64,000 bases of DNA from Pararobbsia alpina_A (GTDB lineage Bacteria; Pseudomonadota; Gammaproteobacteria; Burkholderiales; Burkholderiaceae): positions 62,001 through 126,000 of the forward strand of contig NZ_OZ221288.1 in NCBI RefSeq assembly GCF_965118125.1. The letters are read 5' to 3'. Of this stretch, positions 26,317 through 35,969 are shown in pieces. The position numbers and the translations under genes were made by a program. Every line of letters begins with the position of its first letter. Position 1 is the stretch's first letter. The notes below the pieces were generated by a model that was not told the origin of the DNA, did no database searches, and saw only the letters and a list, made by a program, of their open reading frames with translations.

Positions 26317-27891
26317 TTGAGCGCCCCGACTTCGCCCGCCGCGCCCGCTGCACCGCCGCCGCTTCAAGGCGGCCAGCTTCTGCTTGCCACGTTCGCCGTC
26401 GCGCTCGCGACATTCATGGTTGTGCTCGATTCGTCGATTGCCAACGTCGCAATCCCGACGATATCGGGCAATCTCGGCGTTTCGATCGACGAGGGCACGT
26501 GGGTCATTACGGTGTTTGCCGCGTCCAACGCCGTCGCAGTGCCGCTGACTGGCTGGCTGACCCAGCGCTTCGGCCAGATCCGCCTGTTCGTCGGCGCGAT
26601 CGCGATGTTTGTGATCGCGTCGTGGCTATGCGGGCTTGCGCCGAACCTGACCGTCCTGCTGGCTGCGCGCGTGCTGCAGGGCATTGTGGCGGGGCCGCTG
26701 ATTCCACTGTCGCAGGCCGTGCTGCTGGGTTCGTATCCGCGCGAGAAGGCGTCGATGGCGCTGTCGCTCTGGGCCATGACGGCCGTCGTCGGACCGATTG
26801 CGGGCCCGGCACTCGGTGGCTGGATTACCGACAGCTATAGCTGGTCGTGGATCTTCTACATCAACATTCCCGTGGGTGTCTTTGCGGCTGCGACCGTGTG
26901 GAGCATCTATCACAAGCGCGAATCGATGACGCGCAAGCTGCCGATCGATACGGTGGGCCTCGCCCTGCTGGTCGTCTGGGTCGCCTCCCTGCAGATCATG
27001 CTCGACAAGGGACGCGATCTCGACTGGTTCAACTCGACGACCATCGTCGTGCTGGCGATCGTCGCCGTGATCGGTTTTGCGGCGTTCGTGATCTGGGAAC
27101 TGACCGAGGCACACCCGATCGTCGACCTGTCGTTGTTCAAGGGGCGCAATTTCCTCGGCGGCACGATCGCGATTTCGGTGGGCTATGCCGTGTTCTTCGG
27201 CAACCTCGTGCTCCTACCGCAGTGGATGCAGGAATACCTCGGTTACCGCTCGGTCGACGCGGGCCTCGTCACGGCGCCGCTGGGCATCTTCGCCGTGATT
27301 CTCGCGCCGATCATCGGTCGGATCATGCCGAAGACCGATACGCGGATCATGGCGACCGTCGCGTTCATCTGCTTCGCCTTCGTGTTTTTCCTGCGCTCGC
27401 GCTACGACGTCTACGTCGACACGTGGACGCTGGTGTTGCCCACGCTGCTGCAGGGCATCCCGATGGCGCTGTTCTTCACGCCGCTCACGGCGATCATCCT
27501 GTCAGGGCTGCCCGGCGAGCGGATTCCTGCTGCCGCGGGCCTGTCGAACTTCGTGCGGATCTTCTGCGGCGCAATCGGCACCTCGGTCGCCGGCACGGCA
27601 TGGAACAACCGGACGATTCTTCATCACGAACGCCTGACCGAGGTCGCCAACGCATTCAACCCCGACTACGCGCAGGGGCAGTCGGCTTTGCAGTCGCTGT
27701 TCAACGTCCCGGCTGCGACGGCGCGCGCCATGTTCGGGCTCAGCGTCGACACCCAGGCCGCGATGCTCGGGCTCGACGATGTGTTCTGGGCGTCGTCGCT
27801 GATCTTTCTTGCGATCATTCCGCTGATCTGGATCACCAAGCGGTATCGCAGCGGCGGCGCGGGCGGGGCGGCGGCAGCCGGCGCGCACTGA
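26317..27891 (+). CDS. DHA2 family multidrug efflux MFS transporter (EmrB/QacA type)
   Basis: 524 aa with a TTG start behind GAGGA. 14 predicted membrane spans. Signatures: FMVVLDSSIANVAIPTISG in TM1 (motif D1), LTGWLTQRFGQIRLFV (motif A), RVLQGIVAGPLIPLSQA and the antiporter motif C region GPIAGPALGGWIT. Proton-driven drug export, usually with an EmrA adaptor and an outer-membrane channel. Neither is adjacent; the channel at the window's left edge is 26 kb away. Ends with a strong terminator. Confidence 0.93.
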   Translation: MSAPTSPAAPAAPPPLQGGQLLLATFAVALATFMVVLDSSIANVAIPTISGNLGVSIDEGTWVITVFAASNAVAVPLTGWLTQRFGQIRLFVGAIAMFVIASWLCGLAPNLTVLLAARVLQGIVAGPLIPLSQAVLLGSYPREKASMALSLWAMTAVVGPIAGPALGGWITDSYSWSWIFYINIPVGVFAAATVWSIYHKRESMTRKLPIDTVGLALLVVWVASLQIMLDKGRDLDWFNSTTIVVLAIVAVIGFAAFVIWELTEAHPIVDLSLFKGRNFLGGTIAISVGYAVFFGNLVLLPQWMQEYLGYRSVDAGLVTAPLGIFAVILAPIIGRIMPKTDTRIMATVAFICFAFVFFLRSRYDVYVDTWTLVLPTLLQGIPMALFFTPLTAIILSGLPGERIPAAAGLSNFVRIFCGAIGTSVAGTAWNNRTILHHERLTEVANAFNPDYAQGQSALQSLFNVPAATARAMFGLSVDTQAAMLGLDDVFWASSLIFLAIIPLIWITKRYRSGGAGGAAAAGAH

Positions 27892-27895
27892 CAAA

Positions 27896-27925
27896 AAACG
27901 GGCCCCGCGGGGCCCGTTTGTTTTT
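27896..27925. terminator. Bidirectional rho-independent terminator
   Basis: A GC-rich palindrome (AAACGGGCCCC at 27896-27906 against GGGGCCCGTTT) is flanked by A and T runs on both sides. It separates the convergent efflux and ribA genes. Confidence 0.9.
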
Positions 27926-27990
27926 CATCTTGTTTCTTGTTGTTGACCGGCTGGCGCGCCTAATCTGACGTTACCCGACGGGATCCGGCC

Positions 27991-28653
27991 TTATTCGTTT
28001 TCGTCGAAGTAATGACCGAAGCGCGCTTGTTTGGTCTTGATGTAACGCTCGTTTTCCTCGCGCACGGGAATGGCCAGCGCCACACGCTCGCACACGGGGA
28101 TGCCGTGCTTGAGCAGCGTATCGAATTTGGACGGGTTATTGCTCATCAGCCGCACCGAGCTGATGCCGAGTGCGCGCACGATGGCGGCCGCCGAATCGTA
28201 CTCACGCGCGTCATCGGGCAGGCCGAGCTGAAGATTGGCGTCGACGGTGTCGAAACCTTGTTCCTGCAGCGCGTACGCGCGGATCTTGTTGGCGAGCCCG
28301 ATGCCGCGGCCTTCGTGTCCGCGCAGATACAGTAGCACCCCCCGGCCTTCGGCCGCGATGTAATGCAGCGCCATATCGAGCTGTTCACCGCAATCGCAGC
28401 GGTACGAGCCGAATACGTCGCCGGTGACGCATTCCGAATGCAGCCGGATCAGCGCCGGCTCGTCACCCGACACGTCGCCCATGACAAACGCAATATGCTC
28501 GGCGTCCGTCGCCTTGACGCGATAGCAGTACGACATGAAGGTGCCGTAGCGCGTCGGGATCGTGGCCTTGGCGACCAGCGTGACACAGTCGTTGACATCC
28601 GGTTCGCCGCACGCGACCGACGACGACGTTACCGTTTCCGCAGAAGTTTTCAT
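27991..28653 (-). CDS. ribA: GTP cyclohydrolase II
   Basis: 220 aa from the ATG at 28653 (a GTG four codons upstream is possible). It opens the imidazole ring of GTP to form the first riboflavin precursor. Zinc ligands Cys75, Cys86 and Cys88 are in CVTGDVFGSYRCDCGEQ; catalytic RGHEGRGIGLANKIRAYALQ and VDANLQLG follow; the C-terminus has SNNPSKFDTL. It is a stand-alone RibA without a RibB fusion, as in E. coli. It is convergent with the efflux gene; no other rib gene is nearby. Confidence 0.95.
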   Translation of the reverse strand: MKTSAETVTSSSVACGEPDVNDCVTLVAKATIPTRYGTFMSYCYRVKATDAEHIAFVMGDVSGDEPALIRLHSECVTGDVFGSYRCDCGEQLDMALHYIAAEGRGVLLYLRGHEGRGIGLANKIRAYALQEQGFDTVDANLQLGLPDDAREYDSAAAIVRALGISSVRLMSNNPSKFDTLLKHGIPVCERVALAIPVREENERYIKTKQARFGHYFDENE

Positions 28654-29354
28654 CTTTCCAGGCACTGCTTTTCCATGTGAACCAAGCGCGCGTACACGGG
28701 CGCTGAACCACGAAGGCTACCACGCGCGCGCACCGGCCGCCCAACGCGTCCCTCCGAAGCCGGGAGGCGTCCCGGTTTGGATCGCGGGTTGAGTGAAAAG
28801 ATGCGCGGAACGGAAATCTTTACGTCAACGTTTTGGCGAGGCCACACGTTCCTCGCACCACGAAGGCAGCGATCGGCGGTTTGGTGAGTGAATGCTCCGG
28901 CGGAAAGTTGCGCCAGATCACGGGTGACTCGAGGTCGACACAGGGTCGGCACAGGGTCGAAGCAGTGTCAAACAAGGTTGAAACAAGGTCGGCACGAGAT
29001 TGGATCAAGGCCTGCGCAAGGCCGGCATGAGGCCGTCCCGCAAGCGGCATATCGGAATCACGGCCGGTTCGCGAAGCCGGAGCAGGGGGAGGTAAGCGGG
29101 GCAGCACGGCGGAACACGGTAAAATACCGGCCCTCGCGCCGGGCGATGTCCCACAAAGGGTTGTCAACCGGCACGCGCGCCGCTTAAGTCGGGCGCAGAT
29201 ATGCCGATAAACAGCCTGCTGCCCTGTAGTAAGCAGAAAGAAAGCGGCGCGAAAGTATTTTCGCAGTCGCCCGTTTGCCGACATCGCCGTGTAAGCCACG
29301 GCGTGTAAAACGACCGACGACCTGTCGGTCGGGGCCTGAGCCCGCGGCGCCGCT
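28654..29354. other. 700-bp ribA-mprF intergenic region
   Basis: This divergent intergenic region is unusually long. It contains the 11-bp repeat array at 28932-29041 and a TAAAAT box near 29121 that could be a -10 element for mprF. No ORF with a plausible ribosome site was found. Confidence 0.5.
28932..29041. repeat. Ten degenerate 11-bp tandem repeats
   Basis: Units of consensus GGTCGGCACAA follow one another in exact 11-bp register: AGGTCGACACA, GGGTCGGCACA, GGGTCGAAGCA, GTGTCAAACAA, GGTTGAAACAA, GGTCGGCACGA, GATTGGATCAA, GGCCTGCGCAA, GGCCGGCATGA, GGCCGTCCCGC. The period is not a multiple of three, so it is noncoding, and it is close to one helical turn. Confidence 0.75.
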
Positions 29355-31964
29355 GTGGCATCCGATTACCGATTCAGCATGCATTACGAAGACAATGTCA
29401 GTCAGGCGTCCACGGGCGCAACCCGAGGGAACGCAAAGTTGCAGTGGCGCCGGTTCGTCGCACCTGCCGTCGTGCTCGCGGTCGGCGCGCTGCTGCTCGT
29501 CGCCCTTCAGCATCTGTCGAAGACGATCGACTATCACTCCGTCGTCCATAGCGTCATGCACCTGCCGGTGTCGGCCTGGGGCGCGGCGCTTGCGGCGACC
29601 GTGCTCAGCTATCTGGCCCTCGTGGCGCGCGACGCCATCGGCCTGCGCCATATTGAGGCCAAGGTTCCTGCCACACCGCTCTGGATCGGCGCGACCGCCG
29701 GTTCCGCACTCGGCAACGCGACCGGCTTTGGCGCGCTGACGGGCGGAGCGGTCCGCTGCCGTGTCTATGGCACGGCAGGCATTACGCCGGCGCAGGTGGG
29801 CCGGCTGACCGTCTTTACGAGCGTGACGCTCGCCATCTCGCTCGCCTTGATGACCGCCGCAGGCATGGTAGTGGCTGGCGCGACGCTGAGCCCGATGTTC
29901 CACCTGCCGCAGAAGGTCGTCGAGACCATCGGCGCGTCGGCGCTGGCGGGGTTCGCCGCGATCGTCGCGCTCGGGTGCGGCGCGCGCTCGCGTGCCGTCA
30001 AGCTGCGCTGGATCACGGTCGATATCCCGGGCCGCACCGTGCTGCTGGCTCAGGTTTTCTTCGCCGTGATCGACGTGATCGCCGCCGCGCTTGCGCTGTG
30101 GGCGGTGCTGCCGCACGGCGATGTCGGGTTTGTTCACTTTCTGGTCGTGTTCTCGGCGGCGATGCTGCTCGGCATGATCGGCCACACACCCGGCGGCATC
30201 GGTATTTTCGAGGCGGCCATGGTGTTCGCCCTCGGCCACAGCGTGCCCGTACCCGAAATGGTCGCGGCGCTGCTGGCTTACCGTGCGATCTATTTTGGCG
30301 CCCCCCTGATTCTGTCGGCCGGGCTGCTCGCCGGTTTTGAAGGCCGTCTGCTCAGCGCGCGCTTCGATGCGTCGCGCCGCGAGCAGGTGCTTCAGCTGGT
30401 GCCCTTGTTCCTCGGCATTTTTGCGTTTGTGGTCGGCGGCATGCTCGTGATTTCGGGCGCGACGCCGGCGTTTCGCTACCGTTTGCTGTGCCTGCAGACC
30501 GTCGTGCCGCTCTGGGTGCTCGAAAGCTCGCAGTTGCTCGCGAGCGTGTTCGGCGTTGCGCTGCTGTTCGTCGCGCGCGGCCTGATGCGCCGTCTCGACG
30601 CGGCGTGGTGGATCACGATGGCCGTTGCCGTCGCCAACCTGGTCCTGTCGCTTGCCAAGGGCCTGGCCTTTGTCGAAGTCGGTGTGCTCGGCGTGCTGAT
30701 CCTGCTGCTGATCGTGACCCGCAAGCGCTTCGACAAGACATCGTCGCTGTTCGGCGAGCCGTTCACGGCCTTGTGGCTCGTCTGTGTGGCGATCGTGCTT
30801 GCGCTCGCATTCTGGGTGCTGTTCTTCGCGTTTCGCGACGTCCCGTACCGTGACGACCTCTGGTGGCAGTTCGCGTTCGACGAGCGCGCACCCCGCGCCT
30901 TGCGTGCGACGCTGGCCGCCGCGCTGGTCGGCCTCGCGTTTGCGTTTGGGCAGCTGCTGCGTCCGTCGGCCGGGCGCTTTGTCGCCCCGCATCACGATGA
31001 CCTGCGCGACGCCCAGCGCATCATCCTCGCGCAGGCGCGCAGCGATGCGGGCCTCGCCATGATGGGCGACAAGAGCTTCCTCTTTTCGGAGTCGCGCGAG
31101 GCGTTTCTGATGTACGCCAAGCATGGCCGCACGTGGGCCGCGCTCCACGACCCGGTCGGGGCCGCCGAAGAGTGGCCGGCGCTGATCGCGAAATTCGTTG
31201 CGCTTGCACACGCCCACGGCGGACGCGCAGCGTTCTATCAGGTCCGCGCCGACGCATTGCCGCTCTACCTCGACGCCGGCTTGTCGTTGATGAAGCTCGG
31301 CGAGGAAGCGCATATCGCGCTCGACGACTTCGAACTCGTCGGTCCGCATCGTTCGCATCTGCGCTACGCGCTCAAGCGAGGCGAACGCGATGGCCTGAGC
31401 GTGGAAATCGTCGAACGGCACTCGATCGTCGGATTGTTGCCGGCGCTCAAGCAGATCTCGGACGCCTGGCTGTCGAGTCGTACGGCGCGCGAGAAGAGCT
31501 TCTCGGTGGCCGCCTTCACGGCGGAGTACCTGTCGGCGCAATCCGTGATGCTGGTCCGCCGCCATGGCGTGCCGGCTGCGTTCGTCACGTTCATGACGAC
31601 GGACCTCAAGACGGAAGCGACCGTCGGCGTGATGCGTCATTTGCCCGATGCCTCGCCGTACGCGATGGAGTATCTGTTCACCAAGCTTGCCCTGCATCTG
31701 AAGGAGAGCGGATACCAAAGCCTGAGCCTGGGCATTGCGCCGCTGTCGGGCATGCATGCGACGCCGCTCGCGTCGTCATGGCATCGCGTGGCGAGCCTCG
31801 TCTGGCGTTTTGGCGGAAGGTTCTACAATTTCCGCGGTTTGCGCGGATTCAAAAGCAAGTTCCAGCCGCGCTGGGAACCGCGTTATCTCGCGGCTTCCGG
31901 CTCGGTCGGCGTATTTTTCACCCTGGCCGACTTGTCGTTGTTGGCCGGAGGATGGCGCTCGTAA
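29355..31964 (+). CDS. mprF: Bifunctional lysylphosphatidylglycerol flippase/synthetase
   Basis: 869 aa (GTG at 29355; ATG at 29379 is an alternative start). The N-terminal half has about 14 membrane spans including the flippase domain (SALGNATGFGALTGGAVRCR, GGIGIFEAAMVFAL). From about residue 540 the cytosolic synthetase domain transfers Lys from Lys-tRNA to phosphatidylglycerol (GDKSFLFSESREAFLMY, YRVRAD-like YQVRADALPLYLDAG, RYALKRGER, final FKSKFQPRWEPRYL). It makes the surface less negative and resists cationic peptides. It is followed by acvB, the known lpiA-acvB arrangement. Confidence 0.95.
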   Translation: MASDYRFSMHYEDNVSQASTGATRGNAKLQWRRFVAPAVVLAVGALLLVALQHLSKTIDYHSVVHSVMHLPVSAWGAALAATVLSYLALVARDAIGLRHIEAKVPATPLWIGATAGSALGNATGFGALTGGAVRCRVYGTAGITPAQVGRLTVFTSVTLAISLALMTAAGMVVAGATLSPMFHLPQKVVETIGASALAGFAAIVALGCGARSRAVKLRWITVDIPGRTVLLAQVFFAVIDVIAAALALWAVLPHGDVGFVHFLVVFSAAMLLGMIGHTPGGIGIFEAAMVFALGHSVPVPEMVAALLAYRAIYFGAPLILSAGLLAGFEGRLLSARFDASRREQVLQLVPLFLGIFAFVVGGMLVISGATPAFRYRLLCLQTVVPLWVLESSQLLASVFGVALLFVARGLMRRLDAAWWITMAVAVANLVLSLAKGLAFVEVGVLGVLILLLIVTRKRFDKTSSLFGEPFTALWLVCVAIVLALAFWVLFFAFRDVPYRDDLWWQFAFDERAPRALRATLAAALVGLAFAFGQLLRPSAGRFVAPHHDDLRDAQRIILAQARSDAGLAMMGDKSFLFSESREAFLMYAKHGRTWAALHDPVGAAEEWPALIAKFVALAHAHGGRAAFYQVRADALPLYLDAGLSLMKLGEEAHIALDDFELVGPHRSHLRYALKRGERDGLSVEIVERHSIVGLLPALKQISDAWLSSRTAREKSFSVAAFTAEYLSAQSVMLVRRHGVPAAFVTFMTTDLKTEATVGVMRHLPDASPYAMEYLFTKLALHLKESGYQSLSLGIAPLSGMHATPLASSWHRVASLVWRFGGRFYNFRGLRGFKSKFQPRWEPRYLAASGSVGVFFTLADLSLLAGGWRS

Positions 31965-32097
31965 GCGACGCATTCAGCGTTGCGGCCGGACGGCGCGGCT
32001 GCTTGCCGCGCGCCCGCGACGCGTATGTGCCACGCGCTTTTGCTGCGCGCGATGTCGCGCCATTCGCCCCGCTCAGCGGGGATTTGCGGAGAGACGG

Positions 32098-33435
32098 ATG
32101 AAAGTAGTCAAAGCCCTGGGGACGGGTCTTGTCATGGCCGGTGCGTGGCTCGGCGCCATGTCGTTCGCGCACGCCGAGACGGTGTCGGGCGGCCGGTATG
32201 GCGATGTCGAGCTCGTGCGCCCGAGCGGCACCCTGCGCGGCTTTGTCGTGCTGTTTTCGGGCCGTACGGGCTGGAGCCACACGGACCAGGACGCAGCCGA
32301 GGCACTGGCACGCAATGGCGCGATGGTCGTGGGTGTCGATATGCCGCGCTACGCGTCGAAGCTCGCTGAGATTCACGGCGAACAGTGCCACCCGCTCGTC
32401 GGCGACGCCGAGAACGTGAGCCATCAACTGCAGCGGGAGGTCGAATCGAGCCAGTATTTCTCGCCGATTCTCGCGGGCACCGGTGAGGGCGCGCTGCTTG
32501 CCGAACGCATGCTTGCGCAGGCTCCCGACAACACGCTGGCGGGCGCCGTCGCGATTGATCCGGACACCACGCTCGACGATCGATTCAACCTGTGCCCGCC
32601 CGACCCGACGTTGAGCCGTGGCAAGGGCCTGCCGGGGTTTCTCGAGCTGGGTGCCACCGAAGGCACGTCAGTCAAGCCGGTTCAGCCGCCCAAAGGACCC
32701 CCGGTCGCGGTGCACAAGCTCGACAAGGGCGCGACGACGGTCGACAGCCTGATCGCGCTGATGGAGCCGCATCTGCAGCAGCGCGACAGCGGTGCCGACA
32801 GCGTCGCGGACCTGCCGCTGATCGAGCTTCCCGCCGCACACCCGACCGACATGCTCGCTGTCGTGATTTCGGGGGACGGCGGCTGGCGCGATCTCGACAA
32901 GACGATTGCGGAAACGTTGCAGAAGCAGGGCGTGTCGGTCATCGGCATCGACAGCCTGCGGTATTTCTGGACGCCCAAGTCGCCCGAGCAGACCAGCCAC
33001 GATCTTGCCCGCATTCTCGATCGCTATTCGACACGCTGGCACGCACGCCACTTCGCGCTGATCGGGTATTCATTCGGCGCTGATGTGATGCCATTCGCCT
33101 ACAACCGCCTGCCGCAAGCGCTGCGCGAGAAAGTCTCGTTCATGTCGCTGCTCGGATTCGCGCACGCGGCGGACTTCCAGATTCGCGTGAGCGGCTGGCT
33201 CGGTTTGCCGCCGAGCGAGAAGGCGCTCAACGTCGCGCCTGAAATCGCCAAGGTGCCGGCTTCGCGCGTGCAGTGCATCTATGGTCAGGACGAAGAAGAC
33301 ACGCTGTGTCCTTCGCTTGCTGCAACGGGTGTCGCCGTCGTGCGTACGAGCGGCGGTCACCATTTCAGCAAAGACTATGTCGCGCTGACGAAGACCATCC
33401 TCGATGGATGGAAGGCACAGCCTGACGTTCGGTGA
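32098..33435 (+). CDS. acvB: AcvB/VirJ family periplasmic hydrolase
   Basis: 445 aa. Signal peptide 1-26 (cleavage near FAHAE). Two alpha/beta-hydrolase-like halves; the C-terminal half has the nucleophile elbow GYSFGAD (Ser about 324) and a late His in SGGHHFSKDY. In Agrobacterium and Rhizobium AcvB is encoded next to lpiA/mprF and hydrolyses lysyl-phosphatidylglycerol, tuning its level. Start chosen at 32098, which has GGAGAGACGG upstream; the frame is open further up but overlaps mprF. The 133-bp gap fits an operon. Confidence 0.9.
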   Translation: MKVVKALGTGLVMAGAWLGAMSFAHAETVSGGRYGDVELVRPSGTLRGFVVLFSGRTGWSHTDQDAAEALARNGAMVVGVDMPRYASKLAEIHGEQCHPLVGDAENVSHQLQREVESSQYFSPILAGTGEGALLAERMLAQAPDNTLAGAVAIDPDTTLDDRFNLCPPDPTLSRGKGLPGFLELGATEGTSVKPVQPPKGPPVAVHKLDKGATTVDSLIALMEPHLQQRDSGADSVADLPLIELPAAHPTDMLAVVISGDGGWRDLDKTIAETLQKQGVSVIGIDSLRYFWTPKSPEQTSHDLARILDRYSTRWHARHFALIGYSFGADVMPFAYNRLPQALREKVSFMSLLGFAHAADFQIRVSGWLGLPPSEKALNVAPEIAKVPASRVQCIYGQDEEDTLCPSLAATGVAVVRTSGGHHFSKDYVALTKTILDGWKAQPDVR

Positions 33436-33536
33436 ATCCCGTCCCGGGGCGTGTCTTCGCCTCGGAGGCGGGGTCTCCGGGTCACTTTTGCTGTGAACGC
33501 TGATGCGCCGGTCAAGTCGCTGCGACGCGCCCGAGA

Positions 33537-35168
33537 TCAGGACGCGTTGAACGGTGTGCGCGCTGGCGCCTGCACGTAGCGCTCACTCTGGCGCGCCAGC
33601 AACCACTGCGCGACGTCGCCCGCGGGCATCGGTCGCGCAATGTGATAACCCTGCACATCCTGTGCGCCGAGCCGGCGCACGATCTTCAACGCACTCTCCG
33701 CTTCAATGCCTTCAATGGTGACCTTGAGGCTCAGTTCGCGCGCCATCGCGCAGATATGACGCAGCAGCGCCTGACGGCGACGGTCATGTTCGAGCGCGCT
33801 CACAAAGCTGCGATCGCATTTGATCCCTTCGATCGGCAGATCGCCGAGCATGGCGAGTGACGAGTAGCCCGCGCCAAAGTCGTCCATCACGACGCCGACG
33901 CCGAGCGCGGCGAGCTCACGGATCACGTTGGCCAGCCGCTCCGCATTGTTGATCATCGCGTGCTCGGTCAATTCGAGCTTGAGCCAGCCCGGCGGGCACC
34001 GTGTCTCGGCGAGTTGCCGGTGCAGCCACTCGACGAAGTCGTCGTCGAACGGCGTGTTGGGCGTGATATTCACCGAAATGCCTTCACACTCGAACTCCGG
34101 CTGACGCCAGGTTTCCGAGAGGTCCAGCGCGTAGCGGATCACGAGTCGGTCGGCCATGCTCGTGTAGCCCAGCCGTTCGCAGGCGAGAAAGAACAGTTCA
34201 GGATCGACGTAGCCCAGATCGGGGTCGTGCACGCGCAAGAGCGCCTCGAGGCGCGCCGGACCCCCGACGTCATCCGCGGCCACGATCGGCTGAAAATGCA
34301 GCGCCATGCGCGACGGCGCGAGCAGCGCCGGCAGTCGCTCGGCAATCAACGCGAGCCGCTGACCGCCGTCTTCGCGCAAGCGCGCGTGCGCCGAGTTCTG
34401 CAGCATCAGCGCGAGGTTCATCGAGCGCTCTTGCCGTGCGTCGGTGCGCAGGCTGCGAACCTGGTACGCCGTGCCGACGATACCGAACAACACGAGCGCG
34501 AGCATCAGCTTGAGGCCGCCGCCATGCGCCGGTGTCGCCGGCTCGAGCGCAAACATATTGGCGAGGCAGACGTGCAGCGGCACCACGGTCAGGCCCCCGA
34601 GCACCTTCTCTTGCCACGAGAAGGGCAGGTAAGCCTTCGGATCGGTGCGCAGCCGCGCCGAGCGGTGACGCAGCGCGAGCCCGGCCGCCATCACGGTGGC
34701 GAGCACCAGCGCTCCGGCGCCCGCCTGCCAGCTCATGATCAGCGTGATGCCACCAAATGCAGACAGCATCAGCGCGTTGCCGGCGAGCATGCCAAGCGCA
34801 AGTCCGATTGCAGCCACGACGACGCGCAGATTCGAGCGTGTGTTGGTGAGCGGCGGAATCGTCCATCGGCCGGTCACGACCATCACGATCAGAGCGAGGA
34901 TCGCCGGCGCGAGTTTCGCGTCGCCGATCACGACGTCGGGGTACATGAACAGGCCCGCGGCATCGAGTGCCCACACGATCGACCCGACGCACAGCGCCGT
35001 GCGCGCAAAGCTCGCGCGGCGAGCGTCGGCGCCGATCACAACGGCAGCCTGTTCGACGAGCCGCTGACAAACGTGAACCGCGGCCGCCGCGAATACGAAG
35101 AACAGCAGCGCGGGTTCTAGGTCCGGCAGCCCGAGTGGCTGACCGATGGAAGTGACAGTCGTACTCAT
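33537..35168 (-). CDS. Membrane-anchored EAL-domain c-di-GMP phosphodiesterase
   Basis: 543 aa from the ATG at 35168 (the frame extends by a TTG at 35192). The N-terminal ~240 residues form seven hydrophobic spans and may be a degenerate MHYT-like sensor (WALDAAGLFMY where MH is expected). The EAL domain (about 290-540) keeps EALLRVHDP (about residue 306), VNITPNTPF, ELTEH, MDDFGAGYSSL, GIKCDRSF and EGIEAES, so catalysis is plausible. No GGDEF domain. Convergent with acvB. Confidence 0.9.
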   Translation of the reverse strand: MSTTVTSIGQPLGLPDLEPALLFFVFAAAAVHVCQRLVEQAAVVIGADARRASFARTALCVGSIVWALDAAGLFMYPDVVIGDAKLAPAILALIVMVVTGRWTIPPLTNTRSNLRVVVAAIGLALGMLAGNALMLSAFGGITLIMSWQAGAGALVLATVMAAGLALRHRSARLRTDPKAYLPFSWQEKVLGGLTVVPLHVCLANMFALEPATPAHGGGLKLMLALVLFGIVGTAYQVRSLRTDARQERSMNLALMLQNSAHARLREDGGQRLALIAERLPALLAPSRMALHFQPIVAADDVGGPARLEALLRVHDPDLGYVDPELFFLACERLGYTSMADRLVIRYALDLSETWRQPEFECEGISVNITPNTPFDDDFVEWLHRQLAETRCPPGWLKLELTEHAMINNAERLANVIRELAALGVGVVMDDFGAGYSSLAMLGDLPIEGIKCDRSFVSALEHDRRRQALLRHICAMARELSLKVTIEGIEAESALKIVRRLGAQDVQGYHIARPMPAGDVAQWLLARQSERYVQAPARTPFNAS

Positions 35169-35285
35169 CAGCAGCGGGATTCCAGGGCGCAAGAAAACGC
35201 TTTCACACCGCGCCGACGGTGCGAAACGGGGTTAAACGATTGCGCGAGCGGGCAGCGCCGGTCCGTGGCACACGCGTTCATCGTG

Positions 35286-35969
35286 TCAATCGGCGAACCG
35301 TGCGGTCAGCCAGGTGCCGATCTGCTGGATTTGCTCGAGGCAGACTGAATGCGGCATGCGGTACGCGTGCCATTCGACGGGGTTGCCGAACGCGGCGACC
35401 ATGTCGCGCGCCGCGGTGCCCAGGGTGGGAGGGACGACTTCATCTTCGACACCATGCGCGGCGAACACCGGCGTCGTCGCGTTCGCCGGCGTGCGCTCGG
35501 CTTCGAGCATGGCCGGCGCAGCGATATACGTCGACAGCGCGATGATGCCGGCGAGCCGGTCGGGATGCGTGAGGCCGGCGATATAGGCGATGGCGCCGCC
35601 TTGCGAAAATCCCGCGAGCACGATGCGCTCAGTGGGAATGCCGCGCGCATTTTCACGCTCGATCAGCGAACGCACGGCGTCGCGCGTCTGGCGGATGCCG
35701 TCTTCATCGGCGTGCCGTCGACCTTCGTCGAGCGAGTAGATGTCGTACCAGCCCGGCATCACATAGCCGTTGTTCCATGTGATGGGGATCGACGGTGCGT
35801 GGGGAAACACAAAACGCACGGCGAGTGAGGCGGGGAGACCAAGCTCCGGCACGACCGGAACAAAATCGCTGCCGTCCGCGCCGAGTCCGTGAAGCCAGAT
35901 GACTGCGCAATCGGGCTTGTCGCCGGTCTCGATCTCGATGGCCGGCAGTAAATCGCTGTTCGATTCCAT
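35286..35969 (-). CDS. Carboxylesterase / phospholipase-type alpha/beta hydrolase
   Basis: 227 aa. Motifs of the carboxylesterase-2 (EstB) family: VIWLHGLGADGSDF (oxyanion region), FVFPHAPSIPIT, MPGWYDI, the nucleophile GFSQGG (Ser about 126), AHGVEDEVVPP (Asp), and MPHSVC (His). Hydrolyses short-chain esters; such enzymes also de-acylate thioesters. Cytosolic. The ATG at 35969 matches the family; the longer frame does not. Upstream is an AT-rich region. Confidence 0.92.
   Translation of the reverse strand: MESNSDLLPAIEIETGDKPDCAVIWLHGLGADGSDFVPVVPELGLPASLAVRFVFPHAPSIPITWNNGYVMPGWYDIYSLDEGRRHADEDGIRQTRDAVRSLIERENARGIPTERIVLAGFSQGGAIAYIAGLTHPDRLAGIIALSTYIAAPAMLEAERTPANATTPVFAAHGVEDEVVPPTLGTAARDMVAAFGNPVEWHAYRMPHSVCLEQIQQIGTWLTARFAD

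Noticed and set aside
28932..29041. Possible CRISPR array
   Set aside because: Units are 11 bp, degenerate and without spacers; no cas genes.
29184..31757. 857-aa frame on the minus strand opposite mprF
   Set aside because: Arg/His/Gln-rich composition with no membrane or domain pattern; an antisense shadow of the GC-rich mprF gene.
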